Below, in pieces: positions 43,483 to 53,404 of a stretch of DNA of 64,000 bases. Origin of the DNA: Plotosus lineatus (lineage: Eukaryota > Chordata > Actinopteri > Siluriformes > Plotosidae); the NCBI GenBank assembly GCA_024760905.1, contig CM045735.1:32162249-32226248 (forward strand), read 5' to 3'. Both the position numbers and the translations under genes were made by a program. Within the stretch, counting starts at the first letter, position 1. Each line of letters begins with the position of its first letter. The notes beneath the pieces are model-generated. The model saw only the letters and a program-made list of their open reading frames with translations. It was not told the DNA's origin and made no database searches.

Positions 43483-44277
43483 CCCCCCCCCCTCCCCCGA
43501 GTTACTATAAATAGTATTAATTGTCTACAAAATTGTTATTAGTACACCTCTGCATAACATTGAGAGATTTCCTTTCGGATTTTTCCCTTTATCGGGGTCG
43601 CCACAGGGAATGATTCACATGTTTGATTTGGCATAGGTTTTTACGTCAGGTGCCCTTCCTGACACAACCCTTTAGCAAGGGACAGAAACACGCTGACGGC
43701 TTTGCAGCTACTCTTTTTACAAAAGTCAGCAATGGTTCTTTTATATGCCTCTCACCATAGACAGTGAGAGACATGGCCGGCCTTTGATAACCCAGTTAGC
43801 TGCACTGGGGGGACAGTGACAACCTTGTGGGGGTTTGAACCCCCAACCTTAGGATCAGAAATCCAGCGCCCTATACCACTGGACCACCACTAAAAACAAA
43901 AAAAGAAAGAAATATATTTCAACTTACAATAAAGAAAAACTTCATTAACAAAATAAAAATACATCCTTATAAAAATACATCCATATAAAAAAGACATCCT
44001 TATTTAAACTCATTCAACTTATTTATCCCTTAATATCTCTGTCTCTCTCCACCTTTCTCTTTGTTCCTGTTAGAAATCTTTCCGTGTCATTTCTTGAGGG
44101 GTTGTTTACCGCACTTCATATCGTTTGCTTGTGCGAAAAACCGCTACACCATCGCACGACAGTGAGAGCGCCACTGCCAACTAATGTAGTGGAGGTGCAA
44201 TTACACTTAATTCTAGTACACTATTCCAGAACAACATCATGGGGGGGGGGTGCACCCCACTATTTGAGAAGCACTGA
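43483..44277 (-). mobile_element. hAT-like element, second copy, SINE-interrupted
   Basis: It is in reverse orientation to the copy at 21.4-21.66 kb. The terminus at 44277, read inward, is CAGTGCTTCTCAAATAGTGG. Shared internal blocks are at 43500-43555 and 43893-43945. A SINE-R (43568-43891) lies between them. The end near 43483 is truncated in a poly-C run. Confidence 0.65.
43568..43891 (-). repeat. SINE-R, full-length copy inside the hAT element
   Basis: The tail (TTTCCTTTCGGATTTTTCCC, GGGGTCGCCACAGG), body and head (CCCCCAACCTTAGGATCAG, CTATACCACTGGACCACCAC) are complete on the minus strand. Confidence 0.83.
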
Positions 44278-44279
44278 TA

Positions 44280-44585
44280 TAGCCCTCAAAATATTTTTGT
44301 TCTGTTTTATTATTTGTGCAGCCTTGAATTCTATGAGATCCATACACTTGTAAGGTCCTTTTGTAAATGTTCTCCCACAGCTCCACACCATAATTAAGAT
44401 ATAGAAATACAAGTAACAAAACAGAGTATACGTACGTGTATATTATGTGTGGTTTCAAGAGGGGGCACTTTATCTCTTTTTTCTACATGCCATCATTTGG
44501 CATCAGTTCTACAGTATATGACTGGTTATTATATGATTTACAAATGACACAGTAAGTTTGGCTTTGCTCAAACTTAATGCTAATC
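44280..44585. other. Spacer
   Basis: Nothing recognised. Confidence 0.4.
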
Positions 44586-44613
44586 TGTTTTTGTCAAAAA
44601 AAAAAAAAAAAAA

Positions 44614-45130
44614 AACTCCAAGTCTGATGAGACCATGGTTCTCAGCCAGAAAAGGGTGGAATGTATCCCCCCAGGTCTGGAATGAGGTCCTGCCCAAAGT
44701 GGAGGAGTTCAAGTATCCCAGGGTCTTGTTCATGAGTGAGGGAAGGATGGAGCTGGAGATTGACAGGCGAATCACTACACCGGCTATTGTAGTGAAGAGG
44801 AAGCTGAGCTGCAAGACAAAGCTCAGCCATCCAGGAGGAGCTCAGAGTAGAATTTGATTGAGAGAAGCCAGTTAAGGTGGCTCAGGCGTATGTTTAGAAT
44901 GCTTCCCAAACGCTTTCCTGATGTGGTGTTTCGGGCATGTCCAAATGAAAGAAGACCCTAGGTCAACCTAGAACACACTGTATGGATTATGTCTCTCGGC
45001 TGGTCTGGGAATGCTTTAGTGTCCCCCTGGAATAGCTGTAGGAAGTGGCTGTAAAGATAGACCGTTGTATTTCATTGCTTAGGCTGCTGCCCCTGTGACC
45101 GATCCCGGATTAAGTAGGTGAAGATGAAGA
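44614..45130 (+). pseudogene. Rex1/Babar-like LINE fragment, 3' part of the RT gene
   Basis: The frame around 44640-44780 reads LSQKRVECIPPGLE-type text, then VEEFKYPRVLFMSEGRMELEIDRR, a diverged form of the post-RT region of a fish LINE that I place in Rex1/Babar from memory. It continues with VVKRKLSCKTKLS. An internal deletion then joins to HPGGAQSRI, and later text such as RASQLRWLRRM and GLWGCFSVPLE is recognisable only across frameshifts. The 3' end CGATCCCGGATTAAGTAGGT with GAAGATGAAG fits the tail of this LINE. It is old and dead. Confidence 0.65.
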
Positions 45131-45331
45131 TGATTTTGTCAAGCAGTCATTTAAGTTAATTATTGGACATTGTGTTTATAACCAAAGGCTGGTGCAAAAT
45201 CTCCACAGGATAGTATCTCTTATGTGCACAATAAATTATTTTGGGCCAAGTACTGACTCCTGTGGGACACCACAAGTAAGATCTATGAATAATGATGCAT
45301 GTAAAAATAATTTATAAAATTGCATCTCTAT

Positions 45332-45664
45332 GGGGAAGTTCTGGTCTAGTGCTAAGGTACTGGATTACTGATCACAAGGTTGGGGGTTCAAGCCAGACTG
45401 TCAGAGGTTGTCACTGCTGTCCACCCAGTGAAGCTAACTGGGTTATCAAAGGCTGGCTATGTCCTTCACTGTCTGTGGTGAGAGGCTGTAAAAGAATCAT
45501 TGTAGACTTTTGTCAGCTGCATAGCCATCAGTGTGTTTCTGCCCTGCAATGGCCTGGCTAGCTGTCCAGAGCATACTCTGCCCTTGTCCAGAGTTTGCCG
45601 AGATGGGTGTCAACCTCCCCTTGACTCTACTTAGAATTAAGCGGCTCAGAAAATGAATGAATGG
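45332..45664 (+). repeat. SINE-L, diverged full-length copy
   Basis: The head (GGTCTAGTGCTAAGGTACTG, GGTTGGGGGTTCAAGCC), body (CTAACTGGGTTATCAAAGG), switch at GTGTTTCTGCCCTGCAATGG, tail and (GAAT)n are present. Confidence 0.82.
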
Positions 45665-45770
45665 ATTGCAGCTGTCAGTGCCAATTAATAATCAATAAGT
45701 TTTATATCAATACTGATGTTGATCAACAAATAAAATAATGTATTTTTTCAGAGAATAGTTCCCCTAATTC

Positions 45771-45775
<5 letters not shown>

Positions 45776-45804
<29 letters not shown>
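45776..45804. repeat. Poly-A run
   Basis: About 28 A residues, with no attached retrogene recognised. Confidence 0.85.
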
Positions 45805-45805
<1 letters not shown>

Positions 45806-45884
45806 AAAAATTTAGCAAAGTGATGCTCATCTGCTGCTTCATCAAGTGAGAATTTTTTTGGAAACACACACATTCAATTTTTCA

Positions 45885-46392
45885 AACTCACCTTGGGGCA
45901 ATTAAAAATATCCAATTATAGCATAACATGCATGTCTTTGAACTATGGGAGGTGACCACAGCACCCACTTTAATTATCCCTTAACATCCGGGGATGTCGT
46001 TGGGGTGCCTACATGGCAAGATTTTTGGCCTGGTGGAGCCCATCCCTCTCCAGGTCGTACAAACACACTGACAGCTTTGCAGCCTACTCTTTACGAATTT
46101 CAACAATGGTTCTTTTACATGCTTCTCAACATAGACAGTGAGAGACATAGACCACCTTTGATAACCCAGTTAGCTGCACTGGGGAGTGGGGGGCAGTGAC
46201 AACCCTGTAGGGACTCGAACCCTCAGCCTTCGGATCAGCAATCCTGCGCCCTATCCACTAGACCACCATTGCCCTCACAGCACTCAGTAAAACATACAAA
46301 CTCCACACAGAAATTTCCTTGCTAGGTTGTAAACCCAGGACCTTCTTGTTGTGGGGTGAAAGTTCAAACCCCTATGGCACCACGCTGCCCTT
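45885..46392 (-). repeat. SINE-M interrupted by a SINE-R/L head fragment
   Basis: SINE-M body (ACCTTGGGGCAATTAAAAAT, CATGCATGTCTTTGAACTAT) is at 45890-45960. SINE-M head (ACAAACTCCACACAGAAATT, ACCTTCTTGTTGTGGGG, GGCACCACGCTGCCC) is at 46275-46392. Between them, 46061-46274 is a minus-strand SINE-R/L body plus head (CTGACAGCTTTGCAGCC to CCACCATTGCCCT). This is a nested insertion. Confidence 0.68.
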
Positions 46393-47410
46393 CTTGACAC
46401 ATTTTGGATCCCATAATACCAATCCATCCTCACAGTCTATTCGACTGCCTTTGATTTTCTACTCGTCTTTTATTGGCTACTTCCAGCATTATATGGCACC
46501 ATGTGACAAATAATCTTGTACTGGTTTTATGCTCGGTGTCACGCACTGGCATTCCCAGTTATCCGAGCTGAATCCAATAGAACACCTTGGAGATGTGAGA
46601 GAAGAGGAGATCCTGGAGCATGAAAGTTAATTTCAAAAATGCACACAGACTGCATCTGAACATGAACCAATATTTGTGTTGTCTTGTGAAATCCAGAACA
46701 CAAAGAAATTGAGACTGTTTTAAGAAAAGATTTGCCTATTATTAGATTTATGTTTTATCAACTCTACAAGAGCCATTATTAATTGACTGAGGGAATATAC
46801 AGTATTTAATTGACCCAAACAATAAATAGATAAAGTTTTACAACCTTGACACAAACAATGAAGGTTGAATATATAAAATTTCCATTTTTGTATTCAGAAA
46901 AAAAGGAGTGAAGTCCAATCCTGCCCATTTGATTTATAAATCTTAAAGAATCACCTTGATTTAGTAATGTAGTCCAATTTTTATTGAGTGGGAGTGATTT
47001 CGAGTTGCAAAGTGTTCGTTGTCAGACAGAACCAGCGCAGACACTGTTCTATGCTTTCTAACACTATGTTTTAATGTGGGTTAGTCTTTTGCTTTGTTAC
47101 ATCAGATTGTATGTGGGTCAGGTGTGAGACTCATTGTTTTCATTTTTGCAGCAGCTGTAGTAATTCAAACCAGTTTCCAAAAGAGATAAATAAAATAAAT
47201 TAATAAAAATGTGAAAAGGGTAAAGTTTACATGCAACTTTTTGTGGCCCCTTCTATATGCTGAGTGTCAATATTCTCGCATGAGCATTTGTTACATACCA
47301 ATCTTGTAAAATAGTCTACATGAAACATTCTGAACCAACGTATGTTAACCAAGTCTACTACTCTACTACTGTGCTATTGGACTAAGGCCAGTAATTATTC
47401 ATTTATTCAC
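46393..47410. other. AT-rich spacer
   Basis: No gene or recognisable repeat in about 1 kb. Confidence 0.45.
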
Positions 47411-47424
47411 ACATGAACAGCTTT

Positions 47425-48034
47425 TACCCCCATTTCACTGGAGGACGGCAGACTTACGGAAGCAAAAATGTTGTCATCTGCAAACGTTCCGCAATTATTC
47501 CCTCATATTCTGTGTCATTCCGTCTGATTCCGTATTTATTTCTCAAGACTTCCTCCACTTCTGTATGCTTCCGACAGGCCAAAATATTCCGTGAACGTGC
47601 TTTTGAACATGTTCAAACATGCTTTTACCCCCATTTCACTGGAGGACGGCAGACTTACGGAAAACATTTTTGAGCATGTTCAAAAGCACTTTCACGGAAA
47701 AAAAATCCGTGGGGTCACTTTGGCGTACTTTGCCGTACCTGTTCCACACATGCTTTGAACGTTCTGAGAGTGTAAGAATTTCCACTTTTCCATAAGATTT
47801 TCATCCATTTTCCGTGTAAAAATGCTGAAACTCTTCTGTAGACTGCGTTCCGCACCTTTCCACTACATGATCCTTCCAGACCGTAGTCCAGTGAAATGGG
47901 GGTATAAGAATTTCCACTTATCCGTAGGATTTGCACCCGTTTTCCATGTAAAAATGCTGAAGCTCTTCCGTAGACCGCGTTTAGTGCCTTTCCGCTACAA
48001 TCCTTGCATGCCGTAGTGCAGTGAAATGGGGGTG
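47425..48034. mobile_element. MITE-like element with two left and two right ends
   Basis: ACCCCCATTTCACTGGAGGA occurs at about 47427 and again at 47629. The complementary end CAGTGAAATGGGGGT occurs at about 47890 and 48020. Between the right ends, a unit of about 130 bp (GTGTAAGAATTTCCACTT ... TTTTCCGTGTAAAAATGCTG ... CGTAGACCGCG) is present twice. The superfamily is not recognised and there is no transposase. Confidence 0.72.
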
Positions 48035-48130
48035 ATTAAATTCTACTGGGACACGGGAAGGTAGAAAAATGTAGGATATCTCAGCCATATCTGTGTGAAG
48101 GCAGGGTACAACGTAAACAGCTCGTAAGTC
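48035..48130 (-). repeat. SINE tail fragment
   Basis: Weak minus-strand match: GATATCTCAGCCATATC, AGGCAGGGTACAACGT. Confidence 0.4.
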
Positions 48131-48860
48131 CATTATGAAGCTAACTTTTTTCCGTCTTTCATGTTGTTTGACCGCTTTTAGGGATCTCGACCAGCTGCGG
48201 CTTGCTGGCCAGTGTGAAGTGAGACAGGCTATGTTTAGGGCGCCTTTTTCTAGCCCCTTCCTCCATGGAGGTGAGCAGAATGAATCCTTAAGAGGGCTGC
48301 TCAGTCACTCAGGGCACTGCCAAACTCCACTGCTGCTTTGGTCCAGTCGAGAACGAACCTATGGCCTGGGTCGCCTGTATGTAGGTCTGTGACGACAGTT
48401 TCCAGTGTATCCACACCTGCTCCTTCGCCACTCGACCATTGCCGCAGAACTTAAAGGTTTTTTTACGTTTGTGTTGGGTGAAGTCATGACTTGGGCTTGA
48501 CTTGGATGTAAGTGAGGGGAAGTAGGGCAGATCGTCAGCCTCACTCTCTCATCCTGGCCTATCTGGGTCCAGTGGCACGACATAGTCGAGACGGCGGGAG
48601 ATAGGTCAGGGTCAGTGGATGGCTAGCAGGGTCATGTGTGTCTCACTGTGCCCTGGTTGCGCTCCACGACACTTTGCTGGGTCCACCTTCTCATCCGTTG
48701 AACCAATTTGGTGGTTTCTTCTGCACAATCAGCCGGATCCAGTCTTTGCATGCATAGATAGACAGGTCCTACTCTTACCTACTGTCTTGTGGCATGCACA
48801 CATGACAGTGGAGACTCGTGGTGGCTGGGATGCCTAACCTCATCAGAGGTCCAAAAGATC
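48131..48860. other. GC-rich block, unidentified (probable repeat)
   Basis: About 730 bp clearly richer in GC than its surroundings. It has readable but non-coding text such as GGTCGCCTGTATGTAGGTCTG and CACACCTGCTCCTTCGCC. I have the impression of a dispersed fish repeat but cannot classify it. No frame exceeds 85 codons and no domain is recognised. Confidence 0.4.
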
Positions 48861-48905
48861 TGCTCACTGCCATTTACGTACTTTTTTAAAAAAGCTAATA
48901 CTCAC

Positions 48906-48907
<2 letters not shown>

Positions 48908-48989
<82 letters not shown>
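48908..48989. repeat. (CA)n microsatellite seeded in a SINE-M
   Basis: About 41 CA units are directly joined to SINE-M body sequence (GAAATTTGGAACAGCCATTA). Confidence 0.97.
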
Positions 48990-48990
<1 letters not shown>

Positions 48991-49135
48991 GAGAGGAAAT
49001 TTGGAACAGCCATTAGCCTAATCTGCTTGTCTTTTGACTGGGGGGCAGGGGAGGACTAGAGCACTAGCCTTATCCGAGCCAGAGAGTCAAACACACGGTC
49101 TTCTTGCTGTGGGGTGACACAGTAATAATCACTAT
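48990..49135 (-). repeat. SINE-M, body and head
   Basis: The body (GAAATTTGGAACAGCCATTA) and head (CGGTCTTCTTGCTGTGGGG) are on the minus strand. The part that should be the GT/CA centre is the expanded microsatellite on its left. Confidence 0.7.
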
Positions 49136-49164
49136 CAGATCATAGCAGGATAATTTGTGGTTCA

Positions 49165-49335
49165 AAACTCTGACAAATTCCTTTCTGTATAGAGTTTACT
49201 TATTCTCCTAATGGTGCCATGGGTTTCTTCCAGGTACCCCAATTTTTTCTTACAGTCCAAAAGCATTTGATCGACTGAGAGGTATGAATGCAAATAGTTG
49301 TTTGTATCTGTGTTGTGTGAAAGATTACGGCACAA
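49165..49335 (+). repeat. SINE-M body fragment
   Basis: The plus-strand body reads CATGGGTTTCTTCCAGGTAC and TTTCTTACAGTCCAAAAGCA. Head and tail are not recognisable. Confidence 0.5.
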
Positions 49336-49524
49336 GATGGCCACCTCCATTACAGGGAACCTGCACCACATGTAGATGCAAACCGCTTACTCCAAAATTA
49401 TGAACTTACCTTTTATAAATGAATTAAACTTTACCGATCTATGATATACTAAATTTCTTCTAGTGGATTTTCAAAAAAGTTACATATTGTTCCTTTAAAA
49501 ATAATTTTCAATCTTGCCAAGTTG

Positions 49525-49768
49525 CGAATTTGCATGTAGATTCTGCATATTCTTCCTGTGCTTGCATGGGTTTCCTCCCACAGTCCAAACAACATGCACA
49601 GTAGGCTAATTGGCAATTCCATATCACGCCTGGTTGTAAGTTGTAAGGTTGTAAGTGTTGGCCCTGCGATGGCCTGGCAAGTGTACTCTGGCGAGTTCAC
49701 CCTACCCTCGCCCAGAGTCAGCTGTGAGGGCGCTGGCTTAGAAAATGAATGAATGAAAATGTGCAATT
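49525..49768 (+). repeat. SINE-M, head missing
   Basis: The body (TGCTTGCATGGGTTTCCTCC, CACAGTCCAAACAACATG) and tail (GGCCCTGCGATGGCCTGGCA, CTCGCCCAGAGTCAGCTG) end in (GAAT)n. Confidence 0.75.
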
Positions 49769-49994
49769 TTGTAAGCACTTACACGACTCATCTTCAAGAC
49801 ATTCCGAAAAGCATCAAGTGTTTGGATGGAGAAAGTGAAAACGAAACCCTGGCTGATAGAAACATCCGAATGCGTGAGTATGTTTGGGTCATTTATTCCT
49901 TCATTCAATTGCATTCACTTCTTTGTCCATTTCCTTTGAAACTGTAGCTGGTCTGCTGTAAAATTCGTGAAGTATGGCATCATGTTTAGTATGA

Positions 49995-50172
49995 CCCCAG
50001 TTAGCACGTCCACCTCCCAGCAAGTAGGGTTTGAGTGCAGGGCATATCTTTGTGAAGTTTACACGTTCTCCTTATACTTGGGTGGATTTCATTTGGGTTC
50101 TCTGGTTTCCTCTTACAGTCCAAAAAAACCAAAACATGCACATTAGGCTAATTGGCTCTTCCGACTGCATTA
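49995..50172 (+). repeat. SINE-M 5' half
   Basis: The head (AGTTAGCACGTCCACCTCCC, AAGTAGGGTTTGAGT) and body (TTTCCTCTTACAGTCCAAAA) are present. The tail is lost. Confidence 0.65.
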
Positions 50173-50481
50173 TCAGATTTTATTTTCAACATTCTTTTTT
50201 TTTTTTATATCCCATTTACTATCGTACAAATCAGCTGTAAGCAAGTTAATGCACAATTTCTGTAGTTTTAGTAGTACAGTATATGCGCTAACATGGTTAT
50301 ATAACACGCCTACTTTGGTCTTCGTAAGCTGCCAAATGTAACAGAGACACTGCCAACTCGCCAACTGACTGAAGGGCCATTTATTATTTGCACTGAGGGC
50401 ACATACGTACAGTTTTCTGTGTAGGCTTCTTTACGTTCTGTTACACATTGCTAAGTGCACTGTGATTGGAGAGCAGTGCAA

Positions 50482-50482
<1 letters not shown>

Positions 50483-50536
<54 letters not shown>
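50483..50536. repeat. (AC)n microsatellite
   Basis: About 24 AC units. Confidence 0.96.
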
Positions 50537-50679
50537 ATTTGGTTTTGGCTTGGCATATACAGCAAGGTTACATTACAGTACTTACTATAATTGGGACTTA
50601 CTATAATCATACACATTCAAAAATGGTAACAAAGTTCAAAAACTAACATTATGGTTCCAAACTTATACTCAGTCACTTA

Positions 50680-50985
50680 TGTGCCGACATGCTTAATCCT
50701 ATCAGGGTTGCAGAGAGGCTAAAGCCTATCTCAGTTGACACTCTGAGTAGATTTTCAGACCTCACACACACTCACACTCGCACCCGGGGCAATCTGGAGC
50801 AGCCAATTATCCTAATGTGCATGTCTTTGGACTGTGGGAGGAAACATATGTACCCAAAGGAAACCCATGCAAGCACTGGAGGAACATGAAAACTCCATAC
50901 AGAATTGCTGGAGCACAGGACTTGAACTCAGAACCTTCTTGATGTAAATGTGCAAACGACTTCACCACCAAGCCGTCTTACAAAC
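50680..50985 (-). repeat. SINE-M, diverged full-length copy
   Basis: The tail (GCTTAATCCTATCAGGGTTG), CA-rich centre (ACACACACTCACACTCGCAC), body (GGACTGTGGGAGGAAACATA) and head (ACTTGAACTCAGAACCTTCT) are on the minus strand. Confidence 0.75.
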
Positions 50986-50989
50986 TTAA

Positions 50990-51320
50990 AGTTTTTCGTA
51001 AATGTTCTGTCAGCTCACAGTTTCAATCATAAACACAGTTTATGGACTGTTTTGTTTGTACCTACGGTCTACTGTTTCCTCGTGACTTTCCATCACGTTG
51101 TCTGCTTTTCCTGCACCTGCTACTCTAAACTAGCCCTAAATGTGAATGGGTGGGTGAATTGTGCACAGTGATGAACTTCTGGCTGTATTCTTGCCTCATT
51201 TGTAGTATTCATCCATAGAGTTCAGACTCAGGATCCAGCAATCTTCATCAGAATGAAAAGATGAATTATCAATTATTAACCCCACCCACTTCCAGGCTCA
51301 ATGGTATGTTCACCTCATTC
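50990..51320. other. Spacer
   Basis: Short SINE-M-like scraps (CTGCTACTCTAAACTAGCCC, GTGAATGGGTGGGTGAATT near 51118-51165). No gene is seen. Confidence 0.4.
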
Positions 51321-51324
51321 ATTT

Positions 51325-51685
51325 CTTCATTAATTTTCTAAGACGCTTAATCTTCATTTGGGTCACCTGGAGGCTGGCACCTACCGATCTTAGTTGACTC
51401 TAGGTGAAGGCAGGGTATGCCCTGAAAAGCTTGCCATGCCATCCCAGGGCCAACTCACATGCAACCATTCACACTCACTCTCACACCCAAGGGCAATCTG
51501 GAAGCACAAATTAGCCAACTGTGCATGTTTTTGGTCTGTGAAAACCAGAGTACCTGGTGTAAACCGACACAAGCATGCGGAGAACATACAAACTCCAAAC
51601 AGAAATGCCTGAGCGTGGGATTCGAACCCAGGACCCCCTTTCTCTGAGGTGGACATGCTAACCATTGCGAAACTGTGCTGCCACA
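51325..51685 (-). repeat. SINE-M, full-length copy
   Basis: The tail, centre (CCATTCACACTCACTCTCAC), body (CATGTTTTTGGTCTGTGAAA) and head (GGATTCGAACCCAGGACCCC, CTGAGGTGGACATGCTAACC) are complete on the minus strand. Confidence 0.82.
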
Positions 51686-51734
51686 TGTTCCACTCATAAG
51701 AGTCAAAATGAGACTTTTATTCAATAAATATAGT

Positions 51735-52045
51735 GTGGGAGCGACATGATAGCATTGCGGCCCACCACAAATAGATCCTGGGTTCGAGCGTTTCTGTGAG
51801 GTTGTCCCTGTGCTTGTGTGGGTTTCCTTCAGGTACTTTGGTCTTTCTTGTGCAGTCGAAAGATAAGCACATCAGGCTAACTGGTTCTTCCAAAGCATCC
51901 CTAGCTGTAAGTGTGAATGTAAATGCGCCCTGCAATGGTCTGGCGACCTGCTCAGGATGTACCCCGCCTTTGACCAGTGTCGGCTGAGATAGCCTCCAGT
52001 CTCTCTGCAACCCAAAAACGATGAAGCAGATCGGCAGTGAATGAG
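51735..52045 (+). repeat. SINE-M, full-length copy, opposite orientation
   Basis: The head (GATCCTGGGTTCGAGC), body (TGTGGGTTTCCTTCAGGTAC), and tail (CGCCCTGCAATGGTCTGGCG, GCCTCCAGTCTCTCTGCAAC) are present. It lies head-to-head with the preceding copy, 50 bp away. Confidence 0.8.
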
Positions 52046-52437
52046 GGAGACAGTACATGGATCACCAGTATATATAAAAGGCTCATACTCAGAGCAATTC
52101 AGGGGGAGAGAGGGAGTGGGATTCACAGCATGAATAAAATGTAAGACCTGTTACATCGCGTGCCACCCGGTGTGATTTATTTTCATTTATTTGCTTTATT
52201 TATGTATTTTTAAATAGCCAAGCGCACGAAAGGACACACCTTTAAGCGTCACCTTTTCACTTAATGGAATTAATACACGGCTTTTGGCTGCACAGCTGGA
52301 TTCTGGCTCCCAACCCACCTGAGTACTGCCAGTAAAGCTCAGATCATTATAACCACCTCTCAGGAAATTAACTCTCAGAACAGATTCATCATACAGAGTC
52401 ACATATGCTCATTACACCACTTGGGCATATCGTTCAA

Positions 52438-52442
<5 letters not shown>
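52046..52442. other. Spacer left of the CpG island
   Basis: No repeat is recognised. If the putative exon at 52653-52737 is real, this is the start of its first intron. Confidence 0.4.

Positions 52443-52443
<1 letters not shown>

Positions 52444-52502
<59 letters not shown>
52444..52502. repeat. Compound (CT)n(CA)n microsatellite
   Basis: CT units at 52444-52470 then CA units to 52502. Confidence 0.95.
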
Positions 52503-52505
<3 letters not shown>

Positions 52506-52576
52506 CATATGCTGCAATAACTTTTTGTGCGAGTTACCCACTAATAACCGGAGGCGTGCGCTCTTGAAGAGCCTCG

Positions 52577-52578
<2 letters not shown>

Positions 52579-52608
<30 letters not shown>
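52579..52608. repeat. (GT)n microsatellite
   Basis: About 15 GT units at the edge of the CpG island, just inside the predicted first intron. Confidence 0.95.
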
Positions 52609-52610
<2 letters not shown>

Positions 52611-52652
52611 GTCCCCGCGCGCGTGCACGTGTGGGGTATGTGTATCCCTCAC

Positions 52653-52737
52653 CTCTGGCCCCCACGGGCTGCAGAAAGACGCTGAAGGCTGCCACGAGGC
52701 TCCAGCACAGACAGTGTGCGCTCCACGGGCGCGCCAT
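52653..52737 (-). CDS. Putative first coding exon of an unidentified secreted or membrane protein
   Basis: From ATG 52737 (context AGAAGTGATGG, good Kozak match) the frame reads MARPWSAHCLCWSLVAAFSV, then FLQPVGAR. That is a basic and polar n-region, a hydrophobic core at about residues 9-22 and a small-residue VGA before Arg28, as in a signal peptide cleaved near Ala27. At 52653/52652 the sequence is CCAGAG|GTGAGG, a strong splice donor (phase 1). Beyond the donor the frame runs into a CA/GT microsatellite, as expected of intron. It lies in a CpG island, downstream of a TATA-like box. The next exons would be at lower coordinates and were not found. The gene identity is unknown. Confidence 0.5.
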
Positions 52738-52847
52738 CACTTCTCAGCTCGCGCCTCCGTTCCTTGCACGCCAACATCTGTATGCGCGCGCCGCCGTGAC
52801 TGGCCGCTCGCGCCGTTCCGACTGTAGAGTGGAAGCTCTGTGTGGTT

Positions 52848-52854
52848 CTTTATA
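52848..52854 (-). promoter_or_regulatory. TATA-like box upstream of the putative exon
   Basis: TATAAAG on the minus strand, with an initiator-like TCCACTCTA (adenine at 52830) 24 bases downstream. This predicts a 5' untranslated region of about 93 bases before ATG 52737. The spacing is slightly short for a TATA box, so this is tentative. Confidence 0.4.
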
Positions 52855-52929
52855 ATAAAGGAAAAGTCCTCCACGGGAGTGCGCCAGGACCAGAGAGGGA
52901 GTGCGCAGCCAAAGAATATATTAAGACAT

Positions 52930-52930
<1 letters not shown>

Positions 52931-52962
<32 letters not shown>
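52931..52962. repeat. (GA)n microsatellite in the CpG island
   Basis: About 16 GA units. On the minus strand it is a CT tract upstream of the putative exon. Confidence 0.95.
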
Positions 52963-52964
<2 letters not shown>

Positions 52965-53118
52965 CTGCGTGCTGTATTTCAGCTCCCAGCTCGCTGAGTC
53001 GCATAGGAGCCGCCCGCGCGCGTGTCACAGCTCTCCGAAACTCAGGATGAGACGTGAACAGCTGGATGCGAACAGCTACGGAGTGCACGCTGCTGTGACT
53101 CGGGTTGCGTAGGGACAC

Positions 53119-53146
53119 TGAGAGAGAGAGAGAGAGAGAGAGAGCA
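53119..53146. repeat. (GA)n microsatellite in the CpG island
   Basis: About 13 GA units. Confidence 0.93.
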
Positions 53147-53309
53147 ACAGCTGTGAACGTTTACAGTTTCGTTAAACAACTAAATTCTAACACGCGCGTG
53201 TGCGTGACAGGGGCGTGGTTACCTGGGTAAAAACAATCCCGGCGGCAACTGCTGGACACGCGTGATGACGGAAGGCAAAAAAAAAAAAAAAAGTCGCCTG
53301 AAATAATCA

Positions 53310-53402
53310 CTCACTCATTTCCTGGACCATGTAATTCTATTAGGGTCGCAGGGAGGCTGGAGACCATCTCAGGCGAAGCTCGACAGACCATCACAGGGCA
53401 AC
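53310..53402 (-). repeat. SINE-M/L tail fragment
   Basis: Minus-strand tail reading TTCTATTAGGGTCGCAGGGA, GGCTGGAGACCATCTCAGG and ACCATCACAGGGCAACACA. It marks the return of repeat sequence beside the CpG island. Confidence 0.65.
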
Positions 53403-53404
53403 AC

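Larger units (their letters stand above)
52550..53270. promoter_or_regulatory. CpG island, probable promoter region
   Basis: CpG dinucleotides are dense here (GCGCGCGCCGCCGTGACTGG, CCGCCCGCGCGCGTGTCAC, ACACGCGCGTGTGCGTGACA), whereas CpG is scarce in the rest of the window. It is free of SINE or LINE sequence. Two (GA)n runs (52931-52962, 53119-53146) interrupt it. Unmethylated CpG islands mark vertebrate promoters. The minus strand carries the only plausible start of a cellular gene. Confidence 0.7.

Noticed and set aside
48908..48989. Regular short repeats considered as a CRISPR-like array
   Set aside because: No spacer-repeat alternation. This is a simple dinucleotide array in a eukaryotic repeat landscape.
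52405..52827. 140-codon plus-strand frame across the CpG island
   Set aside because: It passes through CT, CA and GT arrays and has no domain. The minus strand has the coherent signal peptide and splice donor.
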